Source: Lycium barbarum (taxonomy: Eukaryota; Streptophyta; Magnoliopsida; Solanales; Solanaceae). Taken from it: DNA of 64,000 nucleotides. The first letter of the stretch is position 1; every line of letters starts with the position of its first letter. Below the pieces are notes generated by a model. That model had not been told where the DNA came from. It saw only the letters and a program-made list of their open reading frames with translations, and made no database searches. The stretch spans positions 51,730,457 to 51,794,456 of the forward strand of contig NC_083343.1 of assembly GCF_019175385.1 (NCBI RefSeq), in the 5' to 3' direction. A program made the position numbers and the translations under genes. Of this stretch, positions 10,418 to 22,622 are shown piece after piece.

Positions 10418-12040
10418 ACTTGAATTGTAGAAAGACATAGGAAATGGGTCATTCATGAGTAAATTGTGCCATGGTTGGATGGTAGTTGGGTTGAATCATG
10501 AATGTTGGAGTGTTGTGATTATGAATACGTTATAAATGACATTTAGGCCATGAAATAAGTATTATATATGAGGAAACACGATAGTAAGCTATGACCACAA
10601 ATGTGGAGAAATTGAAGATAAATGGTGGATTGTGGTCAATGTAAATAAATGATGATTGTTGATTACAATATTGTGAATGTTTTTGTGAGCGTTTGAGAGT
10701 TGATATAGAATATGGGAAGAGTTGCATAAACGAAAGGAAAGGTTGTCCAATTTTCTCTAGCGTTAGTAAGCCATTTTTATAATCGCTAGCTAATGTCGAT
10801 ACAAATTCTCTTTAAGGTAGAATGTACGCACTAAAGGAGAACAAGCAAGCGGTAGCTTAGTTAAACGTCAAAGGTATGTGAGGCTAGTCCTTTCTTTCTA
10901 ATGGCATGAATCTTATAGCATGATTTTCCTTCCTCTTCGTGAGTTCCTATATTCTAGAAAGCTAAAAGACTATGTATGTGAGTAACTATATAAGATAAGA
11001 GATACGTCATGAGTCCTATAATGATAATGATGATATCTATTGCTTACACTCACCTTATATGCTACTTCCTTCAAGGTGAGGCAGAATGTCAATAATTGCT
11101 CCATAATGAAATTGGGGGATCACGACCTTACGTCACCCCGATAAAGTAAAGTTGTTTTAAGCCTTATGCATGTATTATGATAAGTATGTTACGATAAGCA
11201 TATTATGATGAGCATGTATGATGATGATATAACACCGCGCCTATTTGGCCGGGCAGTCACCGCCAAGGCGGGCAGCTATACGATACACCATGGACAAATG
11301 GCATGGGCAGACACCACTAGTGGGCGGCATGAGTTGATACCCCGGACGCGGGAGGCCTGGACGCAGGATAATATTATGATTATCACACCGAGCCGATATG
11401 GACGGGCAGCTTATATATATTACTACACCGCACCTATATGGGCGGGCAGCTTATACATTATGCATACATGATATGATGACGAGTATGAGTAAGACTGCAT
11501 GACTTAATTTTGTTATACTTGACAGTCAGATATAGATTTTCCATATTGATATTTCCTTTATGTCATTGTCCTATTTCATTATTTATGCCTCTCATACTCA
11601 GTACAATGTTCGTACTGACGTCTGTTTTCTTTGGACGCTGTGTTCATGCCCACAGGTAGACAGGGAGGAGAGCTCGACCCAGATCCGTAGTAGCTGTCAG
11701 CTGATTAAAAGCACTCCTTTGTCTCGGAGGTGCTTGATTATTATTTTGTGTATTCTCAAGTATATGTATTTTTGGGTATGACGGGGTGTTGTCCCGTCCT
11801 TATGTTTAGCACTCCTGTAGAGGCTCGTAGATACGCAGTGTGGGTTTGATGGTCTCACGAGATGCTACTAGGTATATGTATATATATTATTTTGATGGCC
11901 GAGAGGCTTGTGCATATAAACGTATTTTTATGTTCTCAAATGAAATGATAGTTTTCTTATGTCTTGAGTATAAATTGATAAAAAGCTTTAAATGAGTAAG
12001 ATGAGTAGCAGAACGAGTGTTGCTCGGTGGATAGCCCCGG
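10418..12040 (+). repeat. Element A 3' LTR, segment 2
   Basis: Continues the LTR from the K insertion to the B insertion. From 11352 it is colinear with 1-690. It includes GC-rich repeats (CACCGCG...GGCCGGGCAG...AAGGCGGGC) at about 11230-11440 and the double hairpin at 11599-11637. The last five bases, CCCGG (12036-12040), are the left duplication of B. Confidence 0.92.
12036..12040. repeat. Target site duplication of B, left copy (CCCGG)
   Basis: Matches 22585-22589. Removing B joins ...TAGCCCCGG to GTACCC..., which is the sequence at 691-702 of the 5' LTR apart from minor changes. Confidence 0.93.
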
Positions 12041-14949
12041 TGTCACGAGCCAGCCCCGTGGGCCGCGACTGGCACCCTACTTGGGCACCCAGACCGAGTC
12101 GCATATTCATTTATCAAATCCAAACTTATTACAAAATTTCATAAAATCCATTTCAAACATAATTTATATCAAAATCTGTCTTAAGCGGTCGCGTGTATCA
12201 AAATATCATATCAGACCAGGAAAGAGCAGCGGAATATCCATCGCCGGTCATAAGTACAAACATAAGCATAAGGCCGTTTGGGGCCACCATAACAACGGAC
12301 CGCATTAAGGCCAAATGTCAAAATCAAACGAACACATATAGGACCCTCGCCCCACAAACAGGGCTACATGCCTCTACGAGTTCAAAACAAAGACATATGG
12401 CGAGACAAGGCCCCGCCATACCCAAAATAGTCAAATGTACAAATACATATACATAGCAAAGATGTCTGTACCAAAAGTGGACTCCGGATCAGGGGAGTAC
12501 TCCAAGATAGCAGAAAATGAAGCCTACAGTGGAGGATCACCAATGTCTGTACGTGCGGGCATGAAACGCAGCCCCCGAAGAAAAGGGGGTCAGTACGAAC
12601 TATGTACTGAGTATGTAAAGCATGGAGTACAGAAATATGGGCCAAAACTGAAAGCAAACCGGATAACAAAAGGGGAGTGCAAATCAGTATGTCAAAATCC
12701 GTATCAAAATCATATATATATACGTAATGCAAACGAAATCATGCAACGCTCAAGAACGTGGTCACCACTCCGACGCTGGTGCCACACACAGCATAACACC
12801 AGAAGGTTTCAAATCTCCGTACATCCCTGAACACACATACACATGGGAGCGTATCGCATCACCAGCCATATCACAGCATAACTCCAAACGGAACCTGGCC
12901 CTATGGCGAGGCCTCGGGAACCGTAACACAGGATACGGCCGATTTTTCATAGGGCGCACGAATCATAACCGTCCCGGGAACCGGCGAACTAAGTCATAAT
13001 AGGGCACGAGCGGAGTCGTGAGCAAACAAATGCAAATTATATTTCAAAATAGCCTTTCAAAGTTTGAAGATTTCATAAGTCATTTCAATAATCAAAATAG
13101 TCAGAAAATTAACTAGTACAAAAGTTCATTTCACGAAATGTTTCCCAAAATGGTACGTATGGTTCCAAAACATAGCTTATCATATCATAGCGATCAAAAC
13201 ATATTTCATAGAGGAACGTTTCAAAATCGAAGATTTCATATCAAACTTTATCCAAAAAGAGAGCTCGATAAGACAAATAAGGCATCTCGGGGTTAGCGGG
13301 CCCACCTCGGGTCAAATCGAGGGGGCGAACATAATTTACGGACATTTAGGGTCTATAAGTTCATACATAAAGATTTCAAAGTGACCCGATCACATTTCCA
13401 TAGGTTTCGGACATTTGGTTGCATTCTAGCCAAAATAGAGCCTTTAGGCTTCAATTGAATTGAATGAATAGTAGCCGTTTTATAGTTCGGGTTTCGAGGA
13501 GCAGAATTGCTCCGGGGGTTCCGATATCCGCCTAACATACTAAGACATGCCAAACGAAGAAGTGGGGAGCTTTACATACCTTATAGATGTCTTACGCTCA
13601 CCCCAAAATCAAATCCCGTTTCGTCCAGAATCTGCAAATGGTCAAAGTTACCAATTAGAGATTCTTAAGCTTAAAAATTCCCTTATCTTCATTTTTGTCT
13701 ACCGAAATTTCTGCAGCATTTCCCCTATATATCTAACACCCCCGAGACTTAGCTCGGCTCAATAAACATCAACAACAACAACCCAAACGTCACAAACAAC
13801 ATAAACCACAACTAAATCATTCTAACTTCAATATTCTTCTTTACTATAAAAGTTGACAACTTTCATTCAAACTTCACGATTCCAAACTTATGTCCACATT
13901 ATTGTATTCATTCACTCATTCAAGATTATTCAAACACATCCCAATTAGGTTCCAATCGCTATACATAATTTCAAGAAGTGCATTACTTTCCATATTTCAT
14001 CTGAACCATCAACAATGCCGACGAACATACTAACTTACATTGTTTCACTCCAAATTCATTAACAACAACCATAAGTCACATTTAAAGTCCTAATGTCATA
14101 ATCATACAACAATATACACAAATATACAAAATATACACGCTTTCCCATAATACTCCACAACCATTTCCAATGCCATTAAATTCGTTAATCATTCATTTAC
14201 GTTATAAAGGTCACAACGATGCCACAAACCAACTAAACAAATCAATTTCACATTGTCTTCTACTCCACTCAAGTCACGGCCAACTACACTCTTCACGCAC
14301 ACACACGCCATGCATCTTCACACCAAAATCCCATAATTTTCATGCAATTCTATTCACTATCACATTCATACAAGTTCCATAACTCAAAAGTGACAAAATT
14401 CATACCTTTACTTGAATTTTCGACTTGTCGCAAACATGCACCTTTCACCAAACTAATTGTACCCCGTCGGAGAGCGTCTTGAGTACATCACAAATATGGG
14501 AAGAACAAGATATTTGGATTGAAAACCAAGCAAGAAAAATTATTGAAGTGGGGAAAAGGGGTTCGGCCGAATGGAGTATTATTGCTCCAAGTTGAGTTTT
14601 GATCTTTCTCTAGATAATTCCAAGTGAATTCATTGATATATATCCATTACATGGTCACATGGCTTTAAAAATGGGTCTTGGGCCATTCCCTATGGCCGGC
14701 CACCTCAAGACTTTGGGCCTCAATTCTTGTTTCAATTTTTCTTGGCCCAATACATTAAAAGTCCCATTTTGTAATTCCCGAAACTAATTTCTGAAATTCC
14801 AAATTTACCCTCGGCCTTCCCCGATGTCTTAGCACCAATAATTTCATAACCAACATAGTCAAATCAACTAGAATCAACATATTTCCTTATAACATATAAG
14901 TCTTAACTATTTCTCGACTTTCAAATATACGAAAACACGGGACATAACA
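12041..14949 (-). repeat. Element B 3' LTR
   Basis: 2909 bp, ending ...GGGACATAACA on the plus strand, next to the polypurine tract. It differs from the other LTR by scattered single bases and by lacking an 11-bp duplication (ACATGTATGTC) present near 22280. Double hairpin at 12572-12609. Confidence 0.93.
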
Positions 14950-14985
14950 TTCTCCCCCCCTTAAGAACATTCGTCCCCGAATGTT
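14950..14985 (-). promoter_or_regulatory. Polypurine tract of B with hairpin
   Basis: TTCTCCCCCCCTTAAG on the plus strand is a purine run on the element strand abutting the LTR. AACATTCG (14966-14973) and CGAATGTT (14978-14985) form the same 8-bp stem as in A, with a changed loop. Confidence 0.85.
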
Positions 14986-15084
14986 AAATAAATCTTATGA
15001 AGTCTCATAAACATAACGAGGAAAACCATCTTTATAAATGGCACACATGGTTCATCCGTTCATCAATACAACAAATTCAAAAGT

Positions 15085-17290
15085 TCAGATTACAAGAGGC
15101 GTAGGGAATAAATGGGGGTATGTCTTCTTCATCTCGTCCTCTGCCTCCCAAGTCATCTCCTCCCTATTGTTGTTGCGCCACAGGACCTTAACGGAAGGCA
15201 CTTCTTTAGTGCGTAGTCTCCGCACCTGTCGATCCAGAATAGTCACAGGCTGCTCGTCATAAGACAACTGCTCCGTTACCTGAAGGTCATCCACTGGGAA
15301 TATCCTGGAAGGATCACCAATACACTTCCGCAGCATGGACACATGAAATACCGGGTGTATGGCCTCCAAGTCGGATGGTAAGTCTAGCTCGTAGGCGACT
15401 GCGCCTATTCTCCGAACAATCTGATATGGCCCAATGTACCGCGGGCTCAACTTACCCATCTTACCGAATCTCATAACACTCTTCATGGGCGACACCTTCA
15501 GAAATACCCAGTCGCCAATTTGGAACTCTAACGGTCGACGTCGTCTATCTGCATAAGCTTTCTGTCGACTCTGAGAAGCCAATAATCGTTCCCGAATAAG
15601 ATTTACCTTATCTACAGCTTCCTGGATCACATCTGGCCCAATCAGCTTGGTCTCGCCCACATCAAACCAGCCAATAGGAGATCTGCATTTCCTGCTATAA
15701 AGGGCCTCGTACGGCGCCATCTGAATGCTGGAGTGATAACTATTATTATAGGCAAACTCAATAAGTGGCAAGTGATCATCCCAGCTGCCTCGAAAATCAA
15801 TAACGCAGGCCCGCAACATATCTTCCAGCGTCTGAATAGTGCGCTCGGCCTGCCCGTCGGACTGAGGATGAAAAGCTATACTGAGGCTCACCTGAGTCCC
15901 TAATCCCTCCTGAAATGACCTCCAGAAATTTGCCGTAAACTAGGCACCTCGGTCAGTAATAATAGACACAGGGACTCCGTGAAGTCTAACTATCTCTCTC
16001 ATATACAATCTAGCATAGTCCTCAGCCGAATAAGTAGTCCAGACCAGAAGAAAATGAGCTGATTTCGTCAATCAGTCAACAATAACCCAAATAGAGTCGT
16101 ACCTGCGTGGAGTGCGCGGTAACCCAACAACGAAGTCCATATTAATCATCTCCCATTTCCAGGCTGGAATTTCCATCTCCTGTAATAGTCCACCAGGCTT
16201 CTGATGTTCAATTTTAACTTGCTGGCAATTCGAGCACTGACTAACAAACTCGGCAATATCTTTCTTCATACCGTCCCACCAATACAAACACCTGAGATCA
16301 TGATACATTTTAGTGGAACCAGGATGAACAGAATACCGTGCATTATGTGCCTCGCCCAAAATCTATCGCCGTGAGCCCGCAACGTCCGGTACACAAAATC
16401 TGCCGTCATATAATAATAATACCCCTTCAGGCGAAATTCCAAACGGAGTCTTTGCTTTATTAAGGGCCACATCTCTGTACTGAATCAGAATAGGGTCTTC
16501 AAACTGACGCTGCTTTACCTCATGTATAATAGATGATTCAGCTGCTGTACGAACAGAAATCCCAGAATCTCTAGAATCTGCCAAACGAACTCCAAGGCTG
16601 GCCAGCTGATTAATATCACGAACCAAATCTTTCTTACCAGATGGTACATCAGCCAAGCTGCCGATAGACTTGCGGCTAAGTGCATCCGCTACCACATTGG
16701 CTTTCCCAGGATGGTACACCATATTGACATCATAATCCTTCAATAATTCGAACCATCTTCTCTGCCGCAAATTCAGCTCATTTTTTTCTTAAAATATACT
16801 GGAGGCACTTATGGTCCGTATAAATATCAACGTGGACCCCATGCAAGTGATGCCGCCACATCTCTAAAACATGAATCACCGCAGCTAATTCCAGGTCATA
16901 AGCAAAATAATTTCTCTCGTGCGGTCTGAGCTGTCGGGGAACATGGACTATAATCCGACCATGCTGTACTAATGCAAAACCTGTCCCAATACCGGAAGCA
17001 TCATAATAAATAACTTGCCCATCTGCCCCCTTTTAGGAAGAACTAGGACTGGAGCTGTAATTAATTTGTTTTTCCTTCAGCAACAGGAAACTGCATTCAA
17101 AAGTACCGGTTCACTGAAATTCCACTGCCTTCTGAGTTAGCTTCGATAATAGTGTCGTAGCACACACAAAGTTCTCCACAGACCTTCTGTGATATCCGGC
17201 CAATCCCAAAAAAAAAATTATGTACCTCAGTTGATGTCGAAGACCTAGGCTAATTCTTTATCGCTTTGATCTTGTGTGTGTCAATTATTT
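15085..17290 (-). pseudogene. pol: pol 3' half of element B (RT end, RNase H, integrase, chromodomain), broken
   Basis: Read from 17290 downwards: the last RT segment (GLAGY region near 17200), RNase H (to about 16660; [15 protein letters not shown]), integrase finger (about 16370-16200, CSNCQQVK), catalytic core, and chromodomain (15260-15085, ending PTPLVI). The longest open stretch is 15085-15891. Stops near 15940, 16069 and 16361 sit where relatives read CAG, CGA or CAG. A homopolymer A9 near 17210 shifts the frame. No RT active site, protease or gag remains. Upstream it joins the 5S-derived module near 17290. Confidence 0.9.
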
Positions 17291-18670
17291 CCATTTGTAC
17301 TTACTTTACTTCACTTTCATCCGCTTTCCCCCCTTTGGGGTTATACTTATACCATATCCGTGTCTTTTCTTTCTAATCTACAACTTGGTTATTTTCGTAC
17401 GAAACCTTAATAGAATCATAATTACATAGTACATAATCTTATCCAATAGCTGACACTCAAGTAACGTAATAAGTATAGCAATTTATCTCTTAATAATTAT
17501 ATTCCTCCTCATTGGATGATTTGGCCAAGTTATTCCTTCTTTCATACCCGTTCCTTATCCGTCGTTCTATTTTTCTCAATATTCAAATTACTCGATATGC
17601 ACATGATTCATCATTCCATAATAGGTTTCCTTTGTCCTGCACTACTACATTTTAGTTCGTTTTCGCAAATAATTCTCGTGCTTGACCTGTTGACTCTTTT
17701 AGAGGTTCTGCTTAATTACGTTTCTTACGGTTCACCCCCCTTTTTTTTGACATTTGATCTCCTTACCTTCTATTCAATTATTCTCTTTTCCTTCCAAACA
17801 TCGTGGTATTAGGATCTTCCAACCTCAACCTGTTGCAAAATGAGTATCAATCTATTTCGCAACATCTGTACCATACCTTTCGCTTTGTCTCATAAATTCT
17901 GTTCGATTAATGTTTTCCATATATTACAACAATGGCTATCAGGGTTCGCCAATCAATCGACACAGTCATAAATGGGGGCCCTACACATACATATATATAT
18001 CACTACCATTTCTTTTACAATACATCTTCAATCACTTGTGCATACTTACTCTAGTTTCAGAGCTGCGCTGCTTTTTCTTTCTTTTTAGCAATCTAATTCG
18101 TCTCAGCTCACGTGACCCCTATAAGGTTTCTAGCCATTCCACATATCCTAGTTCCCCATAGGTTACCCTGAATTTCCCATTCGACTCTCATATCTAGGTT
18201 TGCGAAAATTTTGTACATTTCCTAGGGGGTCACCCATCCCAGAATTGCTCTGGCTCTGGCACGCTTAACCTTACCACGTTAATGCATTTAGGCACGTTAA
18301 GGCCGGTATAATTACACTGATTGCCCCGCACAACCTTTGTCACGTAATTTATGACCAATCGGGGTCTTAACAACTCTTCAAAACGTTCTCGTAGCGGGTC
18401 CCACCCCGGCCTAACGAGAATTCTTTTACTTTTCTGACTTTATAATTACCGTGTCGCCCCCCTGTAAACCCTCAATATTACCTTCATGTATACATATGAT
18501 TCTAGACAGCCTACGAGTTTAAGTTTGTATTCCACAAATTCCATCTCCAACCAGTCGAGGAAAACTGATAAAACGTTACTGTAGGGTATCTTCCGACCAC
18601 TAGCAAAAGAAAGCTAGAGTCCGACGAACTTCGCGGAATCTTTTAGTACTTAATTCACATAATTTCCTCC
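17290..18670 (-). other. Non-coding module of B containing 5S-derived sequence
   Basis: From about 17740 to 18430 it aligns base for base over long stretches with 54290-54910 of element G, for example GTCATAAATGGG, GGGGGTCACCCATCCCA and TTCTCGTAGCGGGTCCCA. It has no credible reading frame and no similarity to gag-pol. It lies where gag and RT should be. The segment 17290-17740 is T-rich and not obviously shared with G. Confidence 0.75.
18217..18318 (-). pseudogene. 5S rRNA-derived sequence in B
   Basis: On the minus strand it shows the 5S internal control region: an A-box-like GGTTAAGCGTGCC (18257-18269), then a C-box GGGATGGGTGACCCCCTAGG (18221-18240). The 5' part has decayed (TATACCGGCC for the 5S ATACCAGC). 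TTTT (18205-18208) lies just after the C box, where Pol III would stop. It is in sense with element B. The first half is too diverged for a working ribosomal RNA, so I call it a derived sequence. Confidence 0.85.
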
Positions 18671-18675
18671 ACGTT

Positions 18676-18677
<2 letters not shown>

Positions 18678-18748
<71 letters not shown>
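18678..18748. repeat. (TA)n microsatellite
   Basis: About 35 uninterrupted TA units at the upstream edge of the 5S-derived module of B. G also has a short AT run plus a G homopolymer at the matching edge. Confidence 0.97.
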
Positions 18749-18749
<1 letters not shown>

Positions 18750-18751
<2 letters not shown>

Positions 18752-19460
18752 AGTCGTGAACGAACCACTCAATTCCCAACTGCTTGTCATACGCTTTGTA
18801 TTCTTTCAATTAGAGGAAACTTGATCGTCGAACATTTTTTTTGCCCTTCACCCGGGGCTGTGCTAAAACAAAATGGGTTGGAACATATTTCTGGTCCCTC
18901 CAAATAAGTTACGAATTCGCTACTCGTATATGCTTCCTCGAGATAGAATTTTTTCCCGATAAGGGTAATACTTCTTACAAATAACATGGAGGGTACCTCT
19001 TAAACTTTTAATCCACCATAATAGATTTATCATATCGGTATCGACCTTCAAGACAGGTTAAGAATTTATATCTCATTTCCCTTTTTGTATTTCTAGAAAA
19101 ATTTGGGCAGAGGTTCCTCTGTATTTCTTACTATCCCAAAACCTGTACACAGGAAATACCAACCATGCCTCACAGGGCCAACACATATACGTATATACAT
19201 ATCATATCATATCACATCATAGCCACACGGGGCTAACAATTACAGATAGAAGTATACAGATGTCGAGGCTTACCTCACATGCCCAATTCAAACTGCACCT
19301 GCTACACTTTCCCGTTTATTTCTCTTTTCAATGTCCGACTTTATGTTTTAATCGTACTTCAGAATACCTTACCCAGCATACGTCTTTCATACCATTGCTT
19401 ACCTGAGTACTGTGTAGCTTCCAATATCAGCAGTCGTTGTCTTACGTCGATACCGCTATC
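18750..19460 (-). other. Unassigned internal segment of B
   Basis: About 0.7 kb in the gag position with no gag similarity and no long frame. The part around 19085-19170 (TTGGGCAGAGG...CCTGTACACAGGAAATACCAAC) resembles LTR sequence of G at 50655-50715, so it is partly LTR-derived. I cannot identify the rest. Confidence 0.5.
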
Positions 19461-19463
19461 CAG

Positions 19464-19480
19464 CTGCAATCAAGGGTTAG
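19464..19480 (-). promoter_or_regulatory. Branch point and 3' splice site in B leader
   Basis: On the minus strand CTAACCCTTGATTGCAG: CTAAC branch motif and GCAG acceptor, kept although the gag frame that follows it in relatives is gone. Confidence 0.45.
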
Positions 19481-19565
19481 AAAGAAAGGAACTCATTTCC
19501 TACAGCTGGCTCTATCGCATGATCCAAGAATAAAAGAAAGGCAACACCCTAAATGTCCTGTAGCC

Positions 19566-19611
19566 TCCTGTTTATAGATGTGGTGCACAACACACCGATA
19601 AACAAGACTCT
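19566..19611 (-). promoter_or_regulatory. Leader stem-loop of B with GTGCAC palindrome
   Basis: ATAAACAAG (19598-19606) pairs with CCTGTTTAT (19567-19575) with one wobble. The apical palindrome GTGCAC is at 19583-19588. Confidence 0.6.
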
Positions 19612-19647
19612 ACTAGACACGGCCTGTAGACATTCTGAGGACAAACC

Positions 19648-19659
19648 GCTCTGATACCA
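19648..19659 (-). other. Primer binding site of B (initiator tRNA-Met)
   Basis: GCTCTGATACCA on the plus strand is the reverse of TGGTATCAGAGC, four bases from the LTR edge at 19664. Confidence 0.93.
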
Positions 19660-19663
19660 CTTT

Positions 19664-22584
19664 TGTCACGACCCAGCCCCGTGGGCCGCGACTGGCACCC
19701 TACTTGGGCACCCAGACCGAGTCGCATATTCATTTATCAAATCCAAACTTATTACAAAATTTCATAAAAGCCATTTCAAACATAATTTATATCAAAATCT
19801 GTCTTAAGCGGTCGCGTGTATCAAAATATCATATCAGATCAGGAAAGAGCGACGGAATATCCATCGCCGGTCATAAGTACAAACATAAGCATAAGGCCGT
19901 TTGGGGCCACCATAACAACGGACCGCATTAAGACCAAATGTCAAAATCAAATGAACACATATAGGACCCTCGCCCCACAAACATGGCTACAGGCCTCTAC
20001 GAGTTCAAAACAAAGACATATGGCGAGACAGGGCCCCGCCGTACCCAAAATAGTCAAATGTACAAATACATATACATAGCAAAGATGTCTGTACCAAAAG
20101 TGGACTCCGGATCAGGGGGAGTACTCCAAGATAGCAGAAAATGAAGCCTACAGTGGAGGATCACCAATGTCTGTACCTGCGGGCATGAAACGCAGCCCCC
20201 GAAGAAAAGGGGGTCAGTACGAACTATGTACTGAGTATGTAAAGCACGGAGTACAGAAATATGGGCCAAAACTGAAAGCAAACCGGATAACAAAAGGGGA
20301 GTGCAAATCAGTATGTCAAAATCCATATCAAAATCATATATATATACGTAATGCAAATGAAATCATGCAACGCTCAAGAACGTGGTCACCACTCCGACGC
20401 TGGTGCCACACACAGCATAACACCAGAAGGTTTCAATTCTCCGTACATCCCTGAACACACATACACATGGGAGCGTATCGCATCACCAGCCATATCATAG
20501 CATAACTCCAAACGGAACCCGGCCCTATGGCGAGGCCTCGGGAACCATAACACAGCATACGGCCGATTTTTCATAGGGCGCACGAATCATAACCGGCCCG
20601 GGAACCGGCGAACGAAGTCATAATAGGGCACGAGCGGAGTCGTGAGCAAACAAATGCAAATTGTATTTCAAAATAGCCTTTCAAAGTTTGAAGATTTCAT
20701 AAGTCATTTCATTAATCAAAATAGTCAGAAAATTAACTAGTACAAAAGTTCATTTCACGAAATGTTTCCCAAAATGGTACGTATGGTTCCAAAACATAGC
20801 TTATCATATCATAGCGATCAAAACATATTTCATAGAGGAACGTTTCAAAATCGAAGATTTCATATCAAACTTTATCCAAAAAGAGAGCCCGATAAGACAA
20901 ATAAGGCATCTCGGGGTTAGCGGGCCCACCTCGGGTCAAATCGAGGGGGCGAACATAATTTACGGACATTTAGGGTCTATAAGTTCATACATAAAGATTT
21001 CAAAGTGACCCGATCACATTTCCATAGGTTTCGGACATTTGGTTGCATTCTAGCCAAAATAGAGCGTTTAGGCTTCAATTGAATTGAACGAATAGTAGCC
21101 GTTTTATAGTTCGGGTTTCGAGGAGCAGAATTTCTCCGGGGGTTCCGATATCCGCCTAACATACTAAGACATGCCAAACGAAGAAGTGGGGAGCTTTACA
21201 TACCTTATAGACGTCTTACGCTCACCCCAAAATCAAATCCCGTTTCGTCCAGAATCTGCAAATGGTCAAAGTTACCAATTAGAGATTCTTAAGCTTACAA
21301 ATTCCCTTAACTTCATTTTTGTCTACCGAAATTTCGGTAGCATTTCCCCTATATATCTAACACCCCGGAGACTTAGCTCGGCTCAATAAACATCAACAAC
21401 AACAACCCAAACGTCACAAACAACATAAACCACAACTAAATCATTCTAACTTCAATATTCTTCTTTACTATAAAAGTTGACAACTTTCATTCAAACTTCA
21501 CGATTCCAAACTTATGTCCACATTATTGTATTCATTCACTCATTCAAGATTATTAAAACACATCCCAATTAGGTTCCAATCGCTATACATAATTTCTAGA
21601 AGTGCATTACTTTCCATATTTCATCCGAACCATCAACAATGCCGACGAACATACTAACTTACATTGTTTCACTCCAAATTCATTAACAACAACCATAAGT
21701 CACATTTAAAGTCCTAATGTCATAATCATACAACAATATACACAAATATACAAAAGATACACACTTTCCCATAATACTCCACAACCATTTCCAATGCCAT
21801 TCAATTCGTTAATCATTCATTTACGTTATAAAGGTCACAACGACGCCACAAACCAACTAAACAAATCAATTTCACATTGTCTTCTACTCCACTCAAGTCA
21901 CGGCCAACTACACTCTTCACGCACACACACGCCATGCATCTTCACACCAAAATCCCATAATTTTCATGCAATTCTAATCACTATCACATTCATACAAGTT
22001 CCATAACTCAAAAGTGACAAAATTCATACCTTTACTTGAATTTTCGACTTGTCACAAACACGCACCTTTCACCAAACTAATTATACCCCGTCGGAGAGCG
22101 TGTTGAGTACATCACAAATATGGGAAGAACAAGATATTTGGATTGAAAACCAAGCAAGAAAAATTATTGAAGTGGGGAAAAGGGGTTCGGCCGAATGGAG
22201 TATTATTGCTCCAAGTTGAGTTTTGATCTTTCTCTAGATAATTCCAAGTGAATTCATTGATATATATCCATTACATGGTCACATGTATGTCACATGGCTT
22301 TAAAAATGGGTCTTGGGCCATTCCCTATAGCCGGCCACCTCAAGACTTTGGGCCTCAATTCTTGTTTCAATTTTTCTTGGCCCAATTCATTAAAAGTCCC
22401 ATTTTGTAATTCCCGAAACTAATTTCCGAAATTTCAAATTTACCCTCGGCCTTCCCCGATGTCTTAGCACCAATAATTTCATAACCAACATAGTCAAATC
22501 AACTAGAATCAACATATTTCCTTATAACATATAAGTCTTAACTATTTCTCGATTTCCAAATATACGAAAACACGGGACATAACA
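19664..22584 (-). repeat. Element B 5' LTR
   Basis: 2921 bp, TGTCACGACCCAG...GGACATAACA on the plus strand. On the minus strand: TATATAT near 22260, donor AAAG|GTATG at 22029, the palindrome TACCGAAATTTCGGTA at 21324-21339, and the double hairpin at 20196-20233. Confidence 0.93.
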
Positions 22585-22589
22585 CCCGG
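22585..22589. repeat. Target site duplication of B, right copy (CCCGG)
   Basis: Second copy of the duplication at 12036-12040. Confidence 0.93.
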
Positions 22590-22622
22590 GTACCCTTCGC
22601 GGCCCCTACCTTGGTCGTGACA
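22590..22622 (+). repeat. Element A 3' LTR, segment 3 (3' end)
   Basis: GTACCCTTCGCGGCCCC...TTGGTCGTGACA completes the LTR, matching the end at 690-722. C1 coding sequence starts directly after it. GCCAC (22623-22627) should be the right duplication of A; the left copy is outside the window. Confidence 0.88.

Larger units (their letters stand above)
12041..22584 (-). mobile_element. Element B: reverse, non-autonomous gypsy element with 5S-derived module
   Basis: A 10.5-kb element flanked by CCCGG with nearly identical LTRs (12041-14949 and 19664-22584). Minus-strand order: 5' LTR, primer site, leader with stem-loop and splice acceptor, about 0.7 kb of unassigned sequence, a TA microsatellite, a 5S-derived module, the RT end, RNase H, integrase, chromodomain, polypurine tract, 3' LTR. 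Gag, protease and most of RT are absent. Near-identity of the LTRs means recent movement, so proteins must have been supplied in trans. Confidence 0.9.
1..22622 (+). mobile_element. Element A: Ty3/gypsy chromovirus (Tekay-like), interrupted, left end outside window
   Basis: Forward LTR retrotransposon with the order 5' LTR end, tRNA-Met primer site, gag, protease, RT, RNase H, integrase, chromodomain, polypurine tract, 3' LTR. The 5' LTR is cut by the window edge. The 3' LTR is in three pieces because solo LTR K and complete element B landed inside it; rejoined it is about 2.49 kb. The 5' LTR piece (1-722) matches 11352-12040 plus 22590-22622 with several percent differences by eye, more than for B, D or G, so A is older than its insertions. 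All reading frames are broken. Its right flank (22623 on) is degenerate element C1. Confidence 0.92.

Noticed and set aside
18677..18907. ORF starting in the TA repeat (poly Tyr-Ile)
   Set aside because: Microsatellite translation only.
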